Numbered from the stretch's first letter, positions 29,059 to 40,536 are shown. The stretch: 52,526 nucleotides of DNA from Streptomyces sp. ISL-87 (GCF_018614095.1 NZ_JAGGOY010000102.1:1-52526); one strand, 5' to 3'. The notes: generated by a model from the sequence alone, not told the origin. Numbers and translations: made by a program.

Positions 29059-29352
29059 TCAGTCTTCATCACCGTGGAGCTGCCGTCGTGCCGACAGCAG
29101 CTCCACTTCCGGACGCGCCGCGACCAGCCGCTCACAGCGGTCCAGTACGTCCGACACGAACCCCGCGTCCCCACTCACCAGGGCGACCCCTATACGGGCC
29201 CTGCGGTGCAGGTCCTGGTCGCCCACCTCAGCCGCGCTCACGGAGAACTTGCGTTGGAGCTCGGCAACGATGGGCCGGACGACGGAGCGTTTCTCCTTCA
29301 GCGAATGAACGTCGCCGAGGAGCAGATCGAAGGACAGAGTCCCCACGTACAT
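29059..29352 (-). CDS. DUF503 (YlxP-like) protein
   Basis: 97 residues from the ATG at 29352 (MYVGTLSFDLLLGDVHSLKEKR), the typical DUF503 opening; the frame is open 16 codons further. The following RPIVAELQRKFSVSAAEVGDQDLHRR and IGVALVSGD segments are characteristic. It is a small alpha/beta protein found next to rbfA and infB in many Gram-positives. The role is not established, though the position suggests ribosome assembly or translation. The ribosome site is weak. Confidence 0.88.
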   Translation of the reverse strand: MYVGTLSFDLLLGDVHSLKEKRSVVRPIVAELQRKFSVSAAEVGDQDLHRRARIGVALVSGDAGFVSDVLDRCERLVAARPEVELLSARRQLHGDED

Positions 29353-29526
29353 GCAGTTCCGGATATCCCGCCGGTGCGGGTTCGGTGGCCTGCCGGCCAA
29401 CGCGCGGCAGGGTCACCAGAACCGTACACGCAACGGCCGGGGCCGATCGACGGATATTCCGCCGACCGGCCCCGGTGCTGCGAGTCCTACGACTCGACCT
29501 ACGACACGGTGCGAACCGCCTCGCGC

Positions 29527-32664
<3,138 letters not shown>

Positions 32665-32812
32665 TTCGCTCCTTTTAGGTCCGGGTTACGCCGGACCGTT
32701 GCTACTTCATGGGCGTACTCATCGCGTACTCATCGAGTGCTCATCGCAATCTCGACCTACTTCCAACTCGCGAGGTACCTGACCGCACGGGGTATCCGTG
32801 CCGTTCTACGTC

Positions 32813-33100
32813 TTACGGTGTCGCCTCGGCCTGAACGGCCAGGACTGTGCGCAGTTCCGTCGTGTCGAGCGCTCCGGCGGACCGGAGGGCCCGGGGGAAC
32901 GCCCGGCGGCGGACCGCCTGGTCGAGGCAGACCACGGCAGGGTGCACATATGCACCCCGGCCGGGCAGCGTACCGCGTGGATCGGGGACGCATTCGTCCT
33001 CGATCGCCACGATGCGCAGCAGATCGCTCTTGGCCGCTCGCTCCCGACACCCCACACAGGTTCGTTCGGGGCATGCGCGGGCTTGCGTCCGGCCAGACAC
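32813..33100 (-). CDS. ylxR: YlxR (DUF448) nucleic-acid-binding protein
   Basis: 95 residues, GTG start. The family signature is clear: RTCVGCRERAAKSDLLRIV, then DPRGTLPGRGAYVHP and CLDQAVRRRAFPRALR. YlxR is a small basic protein between nusA and infB in most Gram-positive bacteria, and in some species binds RNase P RNA or acts on transcription. GGGGAGG lies about 11 bases before the start. Overlapping frames of similar length exist on both strands but do not carry the family motif. Confidence 0.92.
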   Translation of the reverse strand: MSGRTQARACPERTCVGCRERAAKSDLLRIVAIEDECVPDPRGTLPGRGAYVHPAVVCLDQAVRRRAFPRALRSAGALDTTELRTVLAVQAEATP

Positions 33101-33284
33101 GCCTAAGTCTACCTCCCCGCACCGACCTCACCCCTTCGGGCGAAAAATCGAACGGATGTTGTCGTGATCCTTACCGGATCCGGGCGGGGTCACCCGCCAG
33201 ATCCGTGCATCGTGCATCCATGCGTCAGGGACCTCTGCCTCGGGATCCCTGTCTACCGGTCGGGAACCCCCGGCCGGTAGTGGT

Positions 33285-34319
33285 TTATTCCCGGTCCCGG
33301 TCCCGGTCCCGGTCCCGGTCCCTGTCCGCGTCCGCGTCCGGGGCCACCTCGGTGTCCGGGCGGATGTCGATGCGCCAGCCGGTGAGCCGCGCGGCGAGGC
33401 GGGCGTTCTGGCCCTCCTTGCCGATGGCCAGCGACAGCTGGTAGTCGGGCACGGTCACCCGGGCGGAGCGGGAGTCCCAGTCGACGACCTCGACCTTGCT
33501 CACCCGGGCGGGTGACAGCGCGTTCGCGACCATCTCCGCCGGGTCGTCCGACCAGTCGACGATGTCGATCTTCTCGCCGTGCAGCTCTGCCATCACGTTG
33601 CGCACGCGGGCGCCCATCGGGCCGATGCAGGCGCCCTTGGGGTTGAGGCCCGAGCGGTTGGACCGAACGGCGATCTTGGTGCGGTGACCGGCCTCACGGG
33701 CGATCGCACAGATCTCGACGCTGCCGTCGGCGATCTCCGGGACCTCCAGGGCGAACAGCTTCTTCACCAGGTTGGGGTGGGTGCGCGACAGGGTCACGGA
33801 CGGACCGCGGACACCCTTCGCCACGCGCACCACGTACGTCTTCAGGCGCAGGCCGTGCGTGTACTCCTCGCCCGGCACCTGCTCCTGGACCGGCAGCATG
33901 GCTTCCATCTTGCCGATGTCCACGAGGACGTTCTTCGGGTCCTTGCCCTGCTGGACGACACCGGTGATGACGTCGCCCTCCCGCCCGGCGAACTCGCCGA
34001 AGGTCAGGTCGTCCTCGGCGTCGCGCAGACGCTGCAGGATCACCTGCTTGGCGGTCGTCGCGGCGATCCGGCCGAAGTCCGACGGGGTGTCGTCGAACTC
34101 CTTGGGCTCCTGGCCCTCTTCGAGATCCCTCGGGTCTTCCGTCGCCCACACGACCACGTGACCGTTGGTGCGGTCGAGCACGACGCGGGCGCGCCGGAAG
34201 CTGCCCTCCGTGCGGTGGTACGCGATGAGGAGGGCCGACTCGATCGCCTCGACGAGCAGGTCGAAGGAGATCTCCTTCTCCCGGACCAGACCCCGCAGGG
34301 CACTCATGTCGATGTCCAC
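33285..34319 (-). CDS. nusA: Transcription termination/antitermination protein NusA
   Basis: 344 residues. The N-terminal RNA-polymerase-binding domain (REKEISFDLLVEAIESALL) is followed by S1 (VITGVVQQGKDPKNVLVDIG), KH1 (GACIGPMGARVRNVMAEL) and KH2 (LAIGKEGQNARLAARLTG). The C-terminal acidic repeats of enteric NusA are absent, as usual in actinobacteria. Instead the tail is a run of Asp-Arg dipeptides encoded by five CCCGGT hexamers (33290-33319) and a degenerate sixth. GTG start with GAGGAGG eight bases upstream, two bases after rimP. Confidence 0.95.
   Translation of the reverse strand: MDIDMSALRGLVREKEISFDLLVEAIESALLIAYHRTEGSFRRARVVLDRTNGHVVVWATEDPRDLEEGQEPKEFDDTPSDFGRIAATTAKQVILQRLRDAEDDLTFGEFAGREGDVITGVVQQGKDPKNVLVDIGKMEAMLPVQEQVPGEEYTHGLRLKTYVVRVAKGVRGPSVTLSRTHPNLVKKLFALEVPEIADGSVEICAIAREAGHRTKIAVRSNRSGLNPKGACIGPMGARVRNVMAELHGEKIDIVDWSDDPAEMVANALSPARVSKVEVVDWDSRSARVTVPDYQLSLAIGKEGQNARLAARLTGWRIDIRPDTEVAPDADADRDRDRDRDRDRE
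33290..33325. repeat. CCCGGT hexamer microsatellite at the nusA 3' end
   Basis: Five exact CCCGGT units (33290-33319) plus CCCTGT. On the coding strand it is GACCGG-type, encoding alternating Asp and Arg in the NusA tail. A hexamer run can expand or contract without a frameshift. Confidence 0.9.
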
Positions 34320-34321
34320 GG

Positions 34322-34834
34322 CTACGCCTCCTCTTCCTTCTTGTCCTTGCGGTTGAACTCGATCTCGACACGCGCCTTGGCGATGTCGGTGAAAGCAATA
34401 CGGCGGGCGGTCGCCTTGCGGCCCTTCACACCCGGAACTTCGAGGTCCATGCCCTCGTCGTCGACGTCGAGAATGCGGGCGACCAGTTCCCCGGCACCCT
34501 TTTCACCCTCGGCGGCCAGCTGGAACTTCACGAGACGGCCGAGCGCCCGGACGTAGTGCCGGTGCTCGGTCAGCGGGCGGTCCGCGCCCGGGGAGCTCAC
34601 TTCGAGGACGTACTCGTCCTCGCCCATCACGTCGGATTCGTCGAGCTTGTCGGAGATCTCACGGCTCAGCTCGGCACAGGTGTCCAGCTCCACGCCCTCG
34701 TCGGAGTCCACGATGATCCGCAGCATCCGGCGCTTGCCCGCCTTGGACATCTCGATCTCTTCGAGGTCCAGGCCCTTGGCGGCGACGAGCGGCTCCAGCA
34801 GTCCGCGCAGCCTGTCGCTCTGGGTGGTGCTCAT
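34322..34834 (-). CDS. rimP: Ribosome maturation factor RimP
   Basis: 170 residues from the ATG at 34834, with GAGGAG 8-9 bases upstream; the frame is open 47 codons further but without a start signal. RimP features include LVAAKGLDLEEIEM, LRIIVDSDEGVELDTCAELSR in two stretches, and EYVLEVSSPGADRPL. A charged Lys/Glu tail ends the protein. RimP supports early 30S assembly. It is the first gene of the leftward operon, divergent from the lipoprotein gene at 34991, and the 156-base gap must hold both promoters. Confidence 0.94.
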   Translation of the reverse strand: MSTTQSDRLRGLLEPLVAAKGLDLEEIEMSKAGKRRMLRIIVDSDEGVELDTCAELSREISDKLDESDVMGEDEYVLEVSSPGADRPLTEHRHYVRALGRLVKFQLAAEGEKGAGELVARILDVDDEGMDLEVPGVKGRKATARRIAFTDIAKARVEIEFNRKDKKEEEA

Positions 34835-34990
34835 CCGGGTGACTCCTCGGCCGCGTGTGCTGTTGTGGTTTCCGTCGTGTGTCAGGTCAAAGGGTATCCG
34901 GTCGCGGAGGGTGTTGCCGTCCGCGCTGCGGCCGGGGGCCCCGGGTACGGTGATCACACCCTGCCCCGCCATCACCCCTAGGACGTCGCC

Positions 34991-35536
34991 GTGCCCTGGA
35001 CTCTGCCCGTGAGGCCCTCGCGAAGGAGCCTGCTCGCCGGTGCCGCCGGCGCGGCCGGTGCCGCGCTGCTAGCCGCGTGCTCCGACGGGGGCGGCGCGCC
35101 GGACGCGGACACCCCGGTTTCACTCGAACGGCGGATGCGCGAGACGGCTGTCCGTGACAGCGAGCGACTGCTGGAACGTTACGACGCCACCGCCGGCGCC
35201 CATCCGGCCCTGGCGCAGCGCCTCGCTCCGCTGCGCACCGCCGTCGCGGCGCACACGGCGGCGCTGGCCCCGGCGGACACCACGACGGGCAAGCCGTCCC
35301 GGTCTCCCGCTTCCGCTGCGTCGGCCGGTGCGCCCGTGCCGAGCGGCGAGCCGGTCCCGCCGAAGCCCGCCGAGGCGCTGACCGCCCTCGCGGACGCCGA
35401 GCGGAGCCTGTCCGAGGCGCGGACCATCGCCCTGGCCGGGGCGCCCGGCGAGCTGGCCCGGATGCTGGCCTCGGTGGCCGCCTGCGGCGCCGTACACGCC
35501 TACCTGCTGACCTTGACCCCGGGAGCCGCGTCGTGA
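34991..35536 (+). CDS. Putative Tat-exported lipoprotein
   Basis: 181 residues, GTG start. The N-terminus has a twin-arginine motif (PSRRSLLAG), a hydrophobic Ala/Gly stretch and the lipobox LAAC with cysteine near residue 30, so it is probably exported folded and lipidated. The mature part is helical and Ala-rich with a Pro/Ser/Thr linker (about 98-125). No family is recognised with confidence. The stop overlaps the start of the DUF4439 gene by four bases, indicating coupled translation and a shared role. Confidence 0.75.
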   Translation: MPWTLPVRPSRRSLLAGAAGAAGAALLAACSDGGGAPDADTPVSLERRMRETAVRDSERLLERYDATAGAHPALAQRLAPLRTAVAAHTAALAPADTTTGKPSRSPASAASAGAPVPSGEPVPPKPAEALTALADAERSLSEARTIALAGAPGELARMLASVAACGAVHAYLLTLTPGAAS

Positions 35537-36000
35537 AGCCCGAACCCTCCCCCGCCGGCCGCCCCCTGGAGGCTGCCCAGTCCGCCCTCGCCGCCGAGCA
35601 CGCGGCGGTCTACGGCTACGGCGTGATCGGCGCCCGGACCTCCGCGGCCCGCTCGGCCGAGGCCCGTGAGGCGTACGGCGGCCACCTCGCGCGGCGTGAC
35701 GCGCTGACCCGGACCGTGCGCGGACTGGGTGGCACACCGCGGCTGGCGGAGGCCGCGTACGCCATGCCGTTCGAGCTGATCGGGCCGGCCGACGCCGAGC
35801 GGCTGGCCGCCGTGATCGAGGACCGGGTGGCCGGCGCGTATTCCGATCTGGTGCGTGCGGCGGAGGGCCAGTTGCGCCGCGAGGCGGCTGACGCGTTGAG
35901 CGCCGCGGCCGTGCGCGCGGCACGCTGGCGTGGTGTCGGCGTAGCCTTCCCTGGGCTCACGGAACGTGCGGACGACGCGCGACGAGCCCAGCACAGCTGA
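35533..36000 (+). CDS. Ferritin-like DUF4439 protein
   Basis: 155 residues, GTG start in a GTGA overlap with the preceding lipoprotein gene. The sequence AAQSALAAEHAAVYGYGVIGAR opens a four-helix ferritin-like bundle, and the RRDALTRTVRGLGG and IEDRVAGAYSDLVRAA helices follow, as in DUF4439. Acidic residues that could bind metal are few, so metal binding is uncertain. There is no signal peptide. The lipoprotein-ferritin-like pair downstream of rimP seems to be a conserved Streptomyces arrangement; function unknown. Confidence 0.78.
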   Translation: MKPEPSPAGRPLEAAQSALAAEHAAVYGYGVIGARTSAARSAEAREAYGGHLARRDALTRTVRGLGGTPRLAEAAYAMPFELIGPADAERLAAVIEDRVAGAYSDLVRAAEGQLRREAADALSAAAVRAARWRGVGVAFPGLTERADDARRAQHS

Positions 36001-36015
36001 AGGGACCACGCACGC

Positions 36016-36918
36016 ATGGCTTTCGAACCGCCGCAGCGGCTTGTACGGGCGCTCGGCGAGATGCCGGAATCGGCGCAGGACGCGGAGTGGCTGAGGCAGT
36101 TGCCCCGGCTCGTCGAGGCGGCGCTGTCCCGGCGTGAGGTAGAGGCCCAGCGGGTCCAGGCCCCTGGTGGCCGGAGCAGCCTGGTCCTCCTCGTCCGGTA
36201 CGCCGACGGGACCCCGGCCGCACTGAAACTGGCGCCTCCCGGTGCGCGCCCGGACCGGGAAATGGCCGCGCTGGCGCACTGGGGCGGCTTCGGGGCCGTC
36301 CGCGTTCTCGACACCCGCCACCACGAGGAGGACGGGGCGCTGCTGCTGGAGCGGCTGCACCCGGAGGTGTCCCTGCGGTCGCTGCCGGAGGCGAAGGCGC
36401 TGCTGGAGGCCTGTGGCACGCTGCGGCGGCTGTGGGTGGAGCCGGGCGCGGGGCACGGCTGGGAGACGGTGGCGGAACGCACCGGGCGCCAGGCGGAGGC
36501 CTTGCGCAAGGCCCCGCCGGAGGCCGAGGCACTGGCGTCGGCGGCGCTCGCGATCCGGGAGGAGCTGACGGCCGTTCCCGGTGAGGAACTGCTGCTGCAC
36601 GGGAACTTCCGGCAGGGCAAGGTGCTGGCGGGCGAGCGGGCGCCGTGGCTGACGGTGGGCCCGGATCCGCTGGTCGGCGAGCGGGCGTACGACCTGGCGC
36701 GGCTGGTCCGGGACCGGTTGGAGGACCAGGTGGCCTCCTCGGCGGGCGCGGCGGGCGCGCGGCGGCGGGTGAACAAGCTGGCGGACGCCCTGGAGGTGGA
36801 CCGGGACCGGCTGCGGGGCTGGACGCTGTTCCGGGCGGTGGAGTCCGGGAACCGGGCGCTGGCCGCCGGGCGCCGCCGGGACGCGGAGCTGCTGCTGGAG
36901 TTCGCGGCCTGGCTGTAG
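36016..36918 (+). CDS. Aminoglycoside phosphotransferase-like protein, probable pseudokinase
   Basis: 300 residues, related to the APH(6)/StrB group of aminoglycoside kinases by layout: N-lobe Lys71 in AALKLAPPG and Glu82 in DREMAAL, then a C-lobe. The catalytic loop that should read HGD-x4-N is HGNFRQGK (195-202), so the catalytic Asp is Asn197 and the metal-binding Asn is Lys202. The second metal motif, usually IDPKP, is VGPDP (214-218). All three catalytic positions are therefore changed. The following LVGERAYDLARLVRDR is normal. Antibiotic resistance activity is unlikely. It follows DUF4439 by 15 bases in the same direction. Confidence 0.8.
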   Translation: MAFEPPQRLVRALGEMPESAQDAEWLRQLPRLVEAALSRREVEAQRVQAPGGRSSLVLLVRYADGTPAALKLAPPGARPDREMAALAHWGGFGAVRVLDTRHHEEDGALLLERLHPEVSLRSLPEAKALLEACGTLRRLWVEPGAGHGWETVAERTGRQAEALRKAPPEAEALASAALAIREELTAVPGEELLLHGNFRQGKVLAGERAPWLTVGPDPLVGERAYDLARLVRDRLEDQVASSAGAAGARRRVNKLADALEVDRDRLRGWTLFRAVESGNRALAAGRRRDAELLLEFAAWL

Positions 36919-36946
36919 GGCATACCGTAGATACGAAGGTATGCCC
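36918..36946. promoter_or_regulatory. Perfect inverted repeat before the band-7 gene
   Basis: GGGCATACC (36918-36926) and GGTATGCCC (36938-36946), 11 bases apart, starting on the last base of the preceding stop codon and ending 20 bases before the next start. It may be a terminator or an operator; the relatively A/T-rich spacer GTAGATACGAA favours neither. Confidence 0.5.
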
Positions 36947-36966
36947 TGGCCCGGCAGGAGGCCGTC

Positions 36967-38037
36967 ATGGTCCAGGAACTGCTGACAGCGGTCATCGCGG
37001 GGGCCGTGGGAATCTCGGTTGCCGCGGGCGCCGCGGCACGGGTGGTACGGCAGTACGAGCGAGGCGTGGTCTTCCGCTTCGGCCGCCTGCGGGAGGGCAT
37101 TCGCGGGCCGGGCTTCACCATGATCGTCCCGGGCGTCGACCGGCTGCGCAAGGTGAACATGCAGATCGTGACGATGCCGGTGCCCGCGCAGGAGGGCATC
37201 ACGCGGGACAACGTCACGGTGCGGGTGGACGCGGTGGTGTACTTCAAGGTCGTCGACGCGGCGAACGCGATCATCGAGGTGGAGGACTACCGCTTCGCGG
37301 TGTCGCAGATGGCGCAGACCTCGCTGCGGTCGATCATCGGCAAGTCCGACCTGGACGATCTCCTCTCCAACCGGGAGCAGCTGAACCAGGGGCTGGAGCT
37401 GATGATCGACAGCCCGGCGGTGGGGTGGGGTGTTCAGATCGACCGGGTGGAGATCAAGGACGTCTCGCTGCCGGAGACGATGAAGCGGTCGATGGCCCGG
37501 CAGGCGGAGGCGGACCGCGAGCGGCGGGCGCGTGTCATCAACGCGGATGCGGAGCTCCAGGCGTCGAGGAAGCTGGCCCAGGCGGCGGAGGTCATGTCGG
37601 AGCAGCCGGCGGCGCTTCAGCTGCGCCTGCTGCAGACGGTGGTTGCGGTGGCGGCGGAGAAGAACTCCACCCTGGTCCTCCCCTTCCCGGTGGAACTCCT
37701 CCGCTTCCTCGAACGCGCCGCCCCGCCGACGGGCCCGCCACCAGCCGCGCCGCCCCCCACCCCGGGCACCGCCCCGACCCCGGACCGGGGCGCGGCGCCG
37801 GCCCTGACCCCGGACCCGGGCACGGGCACGGCCCCGGCGCTGACCCCGGAACCGGACCCGGACCCAGCCCAGGCCCAGGCCCAGGACCCGGACCCAGCCC
37901 AGGCTCAGGTCCCGGACCCGGACCCGGACGCGGAACCGGACCCGGACGCGGAACCGGACCCGGACGCGGACGCGGACTGGTTCGCACGGGACTCCGTCCC
38001 GCCCCGGTCCACCCCGGACGGGCCGCCCGCGGCGTAG
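36967..38037 (+). CDS. SPFH/band-7 (slipin-like) membrane protein with repetitive acidic tail
   Basis: 356 residues. One N-terminal membrane segment (about 5-25) leads into a band-7 domain: VRQYERGVVFRFGRL, GPGFTMIVPGVDRL, VTVRVDAVVYFKV, and the coiled helix MKRSMARQAEADRERRARVI. This is the slipin/stomatin pattern of membrane-scaffold proteins that form oligomers in lipid microdomains. After residue ~255 the tail is Pro/Asp/Glu/Ala-rich, with repeated DPDPAQAQ and PDPDAE units. Slipins are often paired with a NfeD protease-like partner; none is seen here. ATG start with GGCAGGAGG-like site upstream. Confidence 0.88.
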   Translation: MVQELLTAVIAGAVGISVAAGAAARVVRQYERGVVFRFGRLREGIRGPGFTMIVPGVDRLRKVNMQIVTMPVPAQEGITRDNVTVRVDAVVYFKVVDAANAIIEVEDYRFAVSQMAQTSLRSIIGKSDLDDLLSNREQLNQGLELMIDSPAVGWGVQIDRVEIKDVSLPETMKRSMARQAEADRERRARVINADAELQASRKLAQAAEVMSEQPAALQLRLLQTVVAVAAEKNSTLVLPFPVELLRFLERAAPPTGPPPAAPPPTPGTAPTPDRGAAPALTPDPGTGTAPALTPEPDPDPAQAQAQDPDPAQAQVPDPDPDAEPDPDAEPDPDADADWFARDSVPPRSTPDGPPAA

Positions 38038-38066
38038 ACCCGCTGCGCGGGGCTTCTCCGGGGCGG

Positions 38067-39770
38067 TCAGGTCAGGCGGGACAGGGCCTCCGACAGGGGG
38101 AGTTCCTCTCGGGTGCCCGTGGGGCGGTGCTGGAGTTCGACCACCGACTCCGCCGAGCGGCGGCCCGCCACCAGGATCCACGGGACGCCGATCAGCTCTG
38201 CATCCGTGAGCTTGACCCCCGGGGACAGGCCCGGACGGTCGTCCAGGAGGACACGGAGCCCGGCCCCGGCCAGCGCGGCCGCCGCCTCCGACGCGAGCGC
38301 CAGCGGACCGGCCTTGCCCGCCGCCACCACGTGGACATCGGCCGGGGCCACCTCCGCCGGCCAGCACAGCCCCCGCTCATCGGCCGTCTGCTCGGCCAGC
38401 GCGGCCACCGCCCGCGAGACGCCGATCCCGTACGAACCCATCGTGACCCGGACCGGCTTGCCCTCCCTGCCGAGCACATCCAGCCCGAACGCGTCCGCGT
38501 ACTTGCGCCCCAGCTGGAAGATGTGCCCGATCTCGATCGCGCGGCCCAGTACCAGCCCCGCCCCGCACGCCGGGCAGGGGTCCCCCGGCTCCACGACCAC
38601 CACGTCCAGGTACTGGTCCACCTCGAAGTCCCGCCCGCACACCACGTTCCGCGCGTGGGTGTCGACGCGGTTGGCCCCCGTCACCCATGAAGTGCCGGGC
38701 GCCACACGGGGGTCGGCGATGTAGCGGACCTTGTCGAGGCCTTGCGGGCCCACGTAGCCGCGTACCAGATCGGGGCGGTCCACGAAGTCCTCCGCCGTCA
38801 CCAACTCCACCACGGCCGGCGCGAGATGCTCCCCCAGCTTGCCGAGGTCCACCTCCCGGTCCCCCGGCACGCCGACGGCGACGATCTCGCCGTCCACCTT
38901 CACCAACAGGTTCTTCAGAGTCGCCGACGCCGCGACACCCAGGTGCGCCGCCAGGGTCTCGATCGTCGGGGTGTCCGGGGTGTCCACCTCTTCCAGCGCG
39001 GGGTGCTCCGCCCGCTCCCCCTCCACCGGACGCAGCGCGAACGTCACCGCCTCCGTGTTCGCCGCGTAGTCGCACGCCGGGCAGTCCACGAACGTGTCCT
39101 CCCCCGCCTCGGCCGGCGCCAGGAACTCCTCCGACGCCGAGCCGCCCATCGCGCCCGACACCGCCGAGACGATCCGGTGGTCCAGGCCGAGACGGGTGAA
39201 GATCCGCTGGTACGCCGCCCGGTGCAGCGCGTACGACTCCGCGAGGCCCTCGTCCGACACGTCGAAGGAGTACGAGTCCTTCATCTGGAACTCGCGGCCC
39301 CGCAGCACACCCGACCGCGGCCGCGCCTCGTCCCGGTACTTGGTCTGGATCTGGTACAGCATCACCGGCAGGTCCTTGTAGGACGTGCACTGGTCCTTCA
39401 CCACCAGGGTGAAGATCTCCTCGTGCGTCGGGCCGAGCAGATAGTCCGCGCCCTTGCGGTCCTTGAGCCGGAACAGCAGGTCCCCGTACTCCGACCAGCG
39501 GCCGCTGACCTCGTACGGCTCCTTCGGCAGCAGCGCCGGCAGCAGCACCTCCTGCGCCCCGATCGCGTCCATCTCCTCGCGGACGATGCGCGAGACGTTG
39601 TCCAGGACCCGCTTGCCCAGCGGCAGCCAGGTCCACACCCCGGCCGAGCTGCGCCGGACGTAACCGGCGCGGACGAGCATCCGGTGGCTGAGGGTCTCGG
39701 CGTCCGCCGGGTCCTCGCGGAGGGTCTTGGCCATGAGGCGGGACATGCTCTGCACGCGTTGCGTAGACAT
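38067..39770 (-). CDS. proS: Proline--tRNA ligase
   Basis: 567-residue bacterial-type prolyl-tRNA synthetase (class II). Motif 1 lies around GVWTWLPLGKRVLDNV, motif 2 around KYRDEARPRSGVLRGREFQMKD, and motif 3 around TMGSYGIGVSRAVAALAEQ. A YbaK-type editing insertion, which clears mischarged Ala-tRNA, covers about residues 225-385 (LAAHLGVAASATLKNLLVKV). The anticodon-binding domain is C-terminal. The protein is full length. It converges with the band-7 gene across 29 bases. Confidence 0.95.
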   Translation of the reverse strand: MSTQRVQSMSRLMAKTLREDPADAETLSHRMLVRAGYVRRSSAGVWTWLPLGKRVLDNVSRIVREEMDAIGAQEVLLPALLPKEPYEVSGRWSEYGDLLFRLKDRKGADYLLGPTHEEIFTLVVKDQCTSYKDLPVMLYQIQTKYRDEARPRSGVLRGREFQMKDSYSFDVSDEGLAESYALHRAAYQRIFTRLGLDHRIVSAVSGAMGGSASEEFLAPAEAGEDTFVDCPACDYAANTEAVTFALRPVEGERAEHPALEEVDTPDTPTIETLAAHLGVAASATLKNLLVKVDGEIVAVGVPGDREVDLGKLGEHLAPAVVELVTAEDFVDRPDLVRGYVGPQGLDKVRYIADPRVAPGTSWVTGANRVDTHARNVVCGRDFEVDQYLDVVVVEPGDPCPACGAGLVLGRAIEIGHIFQLGRKYADAFGLDVLGREGKPVRVTMGSYGIGVSRAVAALAEQTADERGLCWPAEVAPADVHVVAAGKAGPLALASEAAAALAGAGLRVLLDDRPGLSPGVKLTDAELIGVPWILVAGRRSAESVVELQHRPTGTREELPLSEALSRLT

Positions 39771-39814
39771 GCCCGGAGGTTACCGGGGCCGGTGCGGGCG
39801 CCGAAAACGAGATT

Positions 39815-40384
39815 TCAGCGCGGGGGCAGCGGCAGCGGGGCGCCCATGACGGCGTACGGGAGGCTCGCGCTCGGGAAGTGGACGCGGCGGGCGAGATCCG
39901 TGTAGCCGAGGGCCCGGTAGAGCCCGCGGGCCGGGCTGTCGGTGTCGATGGCGGAGAGGATCGAGCGCGGCTCGGCGGCGGCGTCGGTGAGCCGGGTGAT
40001 GAGGGCGCGGCCGACGCCGTGGCCCTGGAAGCCGGGGTGGACGTGCAGCTCGGTGATCACGAAGGAGTCGTCGAGCCAGTGCTCGTGGCCGGCGGCCCGC
40101 AGATAGGGCTCGACGATCGTGGACCACCAGTGCGCCCGGTCGTTGGGCATCCCGTACACGAACCCGGCGAGCACCCCGTCCTCGGTGAACGCGCCGAGCG
40201 CGCGGGCTCCGCGGCAGGTCATGTGGCGCTGCACGATGTAGCGCCGGATGCCGACCTCCTCCTCGCTGAGCCCGAAGGCCACGGCCTGCACGCGCAGGGC
40301 CTCGTCCACACGGGCGGCGAGGTCGAAGGGGCCGATGCGGAGTCCGGCGGGCCGGTCGGGGTCCACCCCGGGCGTAGGCAGCAT
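39815..40384 (-). CDS. GNAT-family N-acetyltransferase
   Basis: 189 residues. The acetyl-CoA-binding motif A is ELHVHPGFQGHGVGRALI near residues 113-130, followed by LYRALGYTDLARR near the end, as in GNAT enzymes. The N-terminal part (GIRRYIVQRHMTCRGARALGAF) is specific to a subgroup often seen in actinobacteria. Substrate is unknown. It lies 44 bases downstream of... the proS start region, reading the same way, so it is upstream of proS in transcription and may be co-transcribed. Confidence 0.82.
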   Translation of the reverse strand: MLPTPGVDPDRPAGLRIGPFDLAARVDEALRVQAVAFGLSEEEVGIRRYIVQRHMTCRGARALGAFTEDGVLAGFVYGMPNDRAHWWSTIVEPYLRAAGHEHWLDDSFVITELHVHPGFQGHGVGRALITRLTDAAAEPRSILSAIDTDSPARGLYRALGYTDLARRVHFPSASLPYAVMGAPLPLPPR

Positions 40385-40514
40385 GCGGCGACCTTACTTC
40401 GCGGCCCCGGCGGGCCGGTATGCCGACGGGGTCGGACCGGGCCAAACCAGCCGCCGGGGCGGGGCTGTTGGCAGCCGGCCGGTCATGGGGCCGGACGGGA
40501 GCCGAACGGGAGCA

Positions 40515-40536
40515 GGACTAGAACAGGACTAGAACA
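40515..40536. repeat. 11-bp tandem duplication across a stop codon
   Basis: GGACTAGAACA is present twice head to tail (40515-40525 and 40526-40536). The right copy contains the TAG stop codon of the adjacent leftward gene; the left copy repeats it just downstream. Confidence 0.85.

Noticed and set aside
36016..36918. Streptomycin or other aminoglycoside resistance gene
   Set aside because: The catalytic Asp and both metal-binding positions are replaced, so phosphotransfer is not expected.
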